Shown here piece after piece: positions 58,802 through 60,999 of a stretch of 60,999 nt of DNA (within the stretch, counting starts at the first letter, position 1; the number at the start of each line of letters is the position of its first letter). Where the stretch lies: positions 1 through 60,999 of the forward strand of contig JACRCZ010000077.1 of assembly GCA_016218765.1 (NCBI GenBank). The letters run 5' to 3'. This DNA comes from Deltaproteobacteria bacterium. GTDB taxonomy: Bacteria > Myxococcota_A > Polyangia > DRWM01 > JAAZOP01. Made by a program: the position numbers and the translations under genes. The notes beneath the pieces are model-generated. The model was given only the letters and a program-made list of their open reading frames with translations. It was not told the DNA's origin and did not search any database.

Positions 58802-60999
58802 ATGCGCACCAACCTGGGTCGGGTCGGGATCGCCGCCGCGCTCGCGGCCGGAATGCTCGCAACTGCGACGCCGCGCCACGCGGCCGCGCAGACGCAGATC
58901 AAGCCCTACATCATGATCGTGTTCGATACCTCGGGCTCCATGGTCTGGACCGCCGCCGCCGTCAACCCCGGGATCGGGGGCGCCGGCGACACCCGCGGCG
59001 ACGGCTCCTGCGACCCCTGGGGCGCTCGCCAGTGCTGCGCAGGCAGCGGCCGCCCCGCCGCCGATCCCGTCCGTGGCGGCGGCGCCGCCAGCGCCATCAG
59101 CCGCCTCTACGCCTGCAAGAACGCCATCTACCGCTTCGTCGCCTCCACCGGCGACGTCGCCTTCGGCCTCACCAAGTTCCCCCAGTTCTGGACCCCCGCC
59201 GGCCGCCTCATGGACTGGTACTACAACAACCAGAACGCAGCCGGCCAGGACACCGGACGCTACAACGGCGAGTGCACCTCCGCCACCGTCACCGACTACC
59301 GCGTCGTCGACATCGATGGCACCGGCGACAACGTCAACAACATCCTCATGTGGGTCGACCACCGCGAATGGTCCGGCGCCGGAACCCCCATCAGCGCCTC
59401 CGAACGCGAGCTCCGCGCCGACGGACCCACACCCATCGCCTGGACCCTCACCCAGACCGAAACCTACCTCTCCACCCTCGTCGCCGCCGACACCACCTAC
59501 CGCGGCTGCCGCCCCTACAAGGTCATCCTCCTCACCGACGGCGAGGAAACCTGCGCCGGCGACCCCGTCGGCGCCGTCACCTCCCTGCGCACCACCGTCG
59601 GCGGCGGCTTCACCAAGGACGTACGCACCTGCGTCATCGGCTACGGCTCCAGCGGCCTCCCCACCCTCAACTCCATGGCCCTCGCCGGCCGCTGCTTCGA
59701 CTCCACCACCACCGCCTTCACCGCCACCAACGAGGACGAGCTCGCCGCCGCCCTGTTCCAGATCGTCGACGGCACCGTTCTCACCGAAATCTGCGACGGC
59801 GACGACGACGACTGCGATACCCTGGTCGACGAAGGCTTCACCAAGTACTGCAACCGGCCCGGCGGGATCGGTACCCCCACCCTCTGCGCCGATCCGGGCG
59901 AGACCGTTTGCGACGGCATCGACGACAACTGCAACGGCGCCACCGACGAAGGCCTCCTCAACGTCTGCGGCACCTGCGGCCCCGTCCCCCCGGAAACCTG
60001 CGCCGACTCCGTCGACAACGACTGCGACACCGTCGTCGATGAGGGCTGCGTGGGCTGCATTCCCGAGGTCTGCGACGGCCTGGACAACGATTGCGACACC
60101 GTCGCCGACGACGGCATCGCCCCGCGACCGTGCGGCTCCGACGTCGGCCAGTGCAGCTACGGCTCCCAGTCCTGCACCGGCGGCACCTGGGGCGCCTGCA
60201 TCGGCGGCCAGGGACCGGTGGCCGAAGCCTGCAACAGCCTGGACGACAACTGCGACGGCATGACCGACGGCCTCACGCGCAACTGCGGCACCGACGTCGG
60301 CGTCTGCGAGTTCGGCAGCCAGATCTGCACGATGTCCGCCTGGGGCGCCTGCACCGGCGGCTACTCCGGCTCCGCCGAAGTCTGCAACCTCCTCGACGAC
60401 GACTACGACGGCGCCACCGACGAAGGCAACCCGGGCGGCGGCGCCGCCTGCGGCACCGACGTCGGCGAATGCGCCCGCGGCACCATGACCTGCACCGGCG
60501 GCACCCTCGTCTGCACCGGCGGCACCAGCGCCGTCCCCGAAACCTGCAACAACCGCGACGACGACTGCGACGGCTCCACCGACGACGGCAACCCGGGCGG
60601 CGGCGCCGCCTGCTACACCGGCCCCCCGGCCACCCGCCGCGTCGGAGCCTGCACCGACGGCGTCCTCCAGTGCACCGCAGGCACCCTCGCCTGCGGCGGC
60701 CAGACCACCCCCGTCGCCGAAACCTGCAACGGCGTCGATGACGACTGCGACGCCGCCACCGACGAAGGCATCGCCACCAGACCCTGCGGCACCGACGTCG
60801 GCGAGTGCACCGCAGGCACCGAAAGCTGCGTCTCCGGCGCCTGGTCCTGCGCGGGCTCCGTCGGCCCCGCCGCCGAAACGTGCAACAACCGCGACGACGA
60901 CTGCGACGGCTCCACCGACGACGGCAACCCGGGCGGCGGCGCCGCCTGCTACACCGGCCCCCCGGCCACCCGCCGCGTCGGAGCCTGCACCGACGGCGT
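58802..60999 (+). CDS. VWA-domain protein with MopE-type repeats (cut by window end)
   Basis: At least 732 residues. Signal peptide MRTNLGRVGIAAALAAGMLA ... RHAAAQ. A von Willebrand A domain (~35-330) has MIDAS residues in MIVFDTSGSM (D-x-S-x-S) and PYKVILLTDGEETC; it carries a Cys-containing insert (GSCDPWGARQCCAGSG). From ~335 follow MopE-type CDGxDDxCDxxVDEG units (at least eight visible). The 3' end lies beyond the window. GGAGGGAACAAGTC precedes ATG 58802. It probably binds metal ions and partner proteins at the cell surface; no enzyme domain is visible. Confidence 0.85.
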   Translation, partial: MRTNLGRVGIAAALAAGMLATATPRHAAAQTQIKPYIMIVFDTSGSMVWTAAAVNPGIGGAGDTRGDGSCDPWGARQCCAGSGRPAADPVRGGGAASAISRLYACKNAIYRFVASTGDVAFGLTKFPQFWTPAGRLMDWYYNNQNAAGQDTGRYNGECTSATVTDYRVVDIDGTGDNVNNILMWVDHREWSGAGTPISASERELRADGPTPIAWTLTQTETYLSTLVAADTTYRGCRPYKVILLTDGEETCAGDPVGAVTSLRTTVGGGFTKDVRTCVIGYGSSGLPTLNSMALAGRCFDSTTTAFTATNEDELAAALFQIVDGTVLTEICDGDDDDCDTLVDEGFTKYCNRPGGIGTPTLCADPGETVCDGIDDNCNGATDEGLLNVCGTCGPVPPETCADSVDNDCDTVVDEGCVGCIPEVCDGLDNDCDTVADDGIAPRPCGSDVGQCSYGSQSCTGGTWGACIGGQGPVAEACNSLDDNCDGMTDGLTRNCGTDVGVCEFGSQICTMSAWGACTGGYSGSAEVCNLLDDDYDGATDEGNPGGGAACGTDVGECARGTMTCTGGTLVCTGGTSAVPETCNNRDDDCDGSTDDGNPGGGAACYTGPPATRRVGACTDGVLQCTAGTLACGGQTTPVAETCNGVDDDCDAATDEGIATRPCGTDVGECTAGTESCVSGAWSCAGSVGPAAETCNNRDDDCDGSTDDGNPGGGAACYTGPPATRRVGACTDG
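60545..60999. repeat. direct duplication inside the VWA gene (119-bp identical arms)
   Basis: 60545-60663 and 60881-60999 are identical over 119 bp, offset 336 bp (112 codons). The second copy runs into the window end, so more copies may follow. Confidence 0.9.

Noticed and set aside
55768..58902. Long minus-strand frame of over 1,000 codons opposite the DUF4215/MopE protein
   Set aside because: Gly/Ala/Val repeats mirror the complementary Cys/Asp repeats; no start signals and no domain.
1..60999. Prophage or CRISPR-Cas locus
   Set aside because: No capsid, portal, terminase, integrase or cas genes were seen; the only mobile pieces are the IS21 end and the resolvase remnant.

Overview
This is a very GC-rich bacterial window. 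The content suggests an environmental Myxococcota / 'deltaproteobacterial' type lineage: MopE and DUF4215 Cys/Asp-rich surface proteins, PEGA and TPR proteins, a zinc-ribbon Ser/Thr kinase, an FHA-type sigma54 activator, many two-component genes and multihaem cytochromes. That placement is an inference from gene content, not a phylogeny.

Layout. 1-10.4 kb is an accessory island: the end of an IS21-family element, three copies of an 83-bp module whose Shine-Dalgarno can be folded into a hairpin, a TIGR02391-like protein, an orphan HsdR-N-type nuclease-like protein, a translationally coupled three-gene operon with a zinc ribbon, a HAD phosphatase, two lipoproteins and a resolvase remnant. 10.6-26.3 kb is mostly chromosomal housekeeping and signalling: a hybrid kinase, metallophosphoesterase-RidA-unknown, an ATC-hydrolase-like gene, an archaeal-type GatD-GatE pair, a DUF438/hemerythrin/PAS protein, and a kinase coupled to a REC-GAF-GGDEF regulator. 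26.3-28.4 kb holds the arsenite exporter ACR3, followed by a deletion scar.

28.5-47.7 kb is a respiratory region. A six-gene minus-strand operon encodes a triheme lipoprotein, a Tat-exported molybdopterin oxidoreductase of the Ttr/Arr/Srr type, a four-cluster Fe-S subunit, a TorD chaperone, a polyferredoxin and an FAD oxidoreductase. Upstream lies a coupled PhnD-like binding protein, sensor kinase and NtrC-type regulator, and a sigma54-like promoter precedes the enzyme operon. A second operon (small membrane protein, cNMP-domain protein, tetraheme lipoprotein, Tat Fe-S protein, NrfD/DsrP-like membrane protein) diverges from a kinase with two CxxCH haem motifs in its predicted periplasmic sensor domain and its NtrC-type partner. 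The shared gap holds a sigma54-like promoter and a perfect inverted repeat at enhancer distance. The suggested picture is oxyanion respiration (arsenic, selenium or sulfur) under redox-dependent sigma54 control, with quinol oxidation possibly supplied by the NrfD complex.

48-61 kb carries a signal peptidase I fused to a polytopic N-terminal domain, a TPR-PEGA-barrel protein, a Ser/Thr kinase, an FHA-sigma54 activator and two very large Cys/Asp-rich secreted proteins, the last cut by the window end inside a recent duplication. Several genes start 6-9 nt after a TACNNT-like -10 box with a TTGNNN box 17-18 nt further upstream, which suggests leaderless transcripts. Three families of dispersed intergenic repeats lie between genes.
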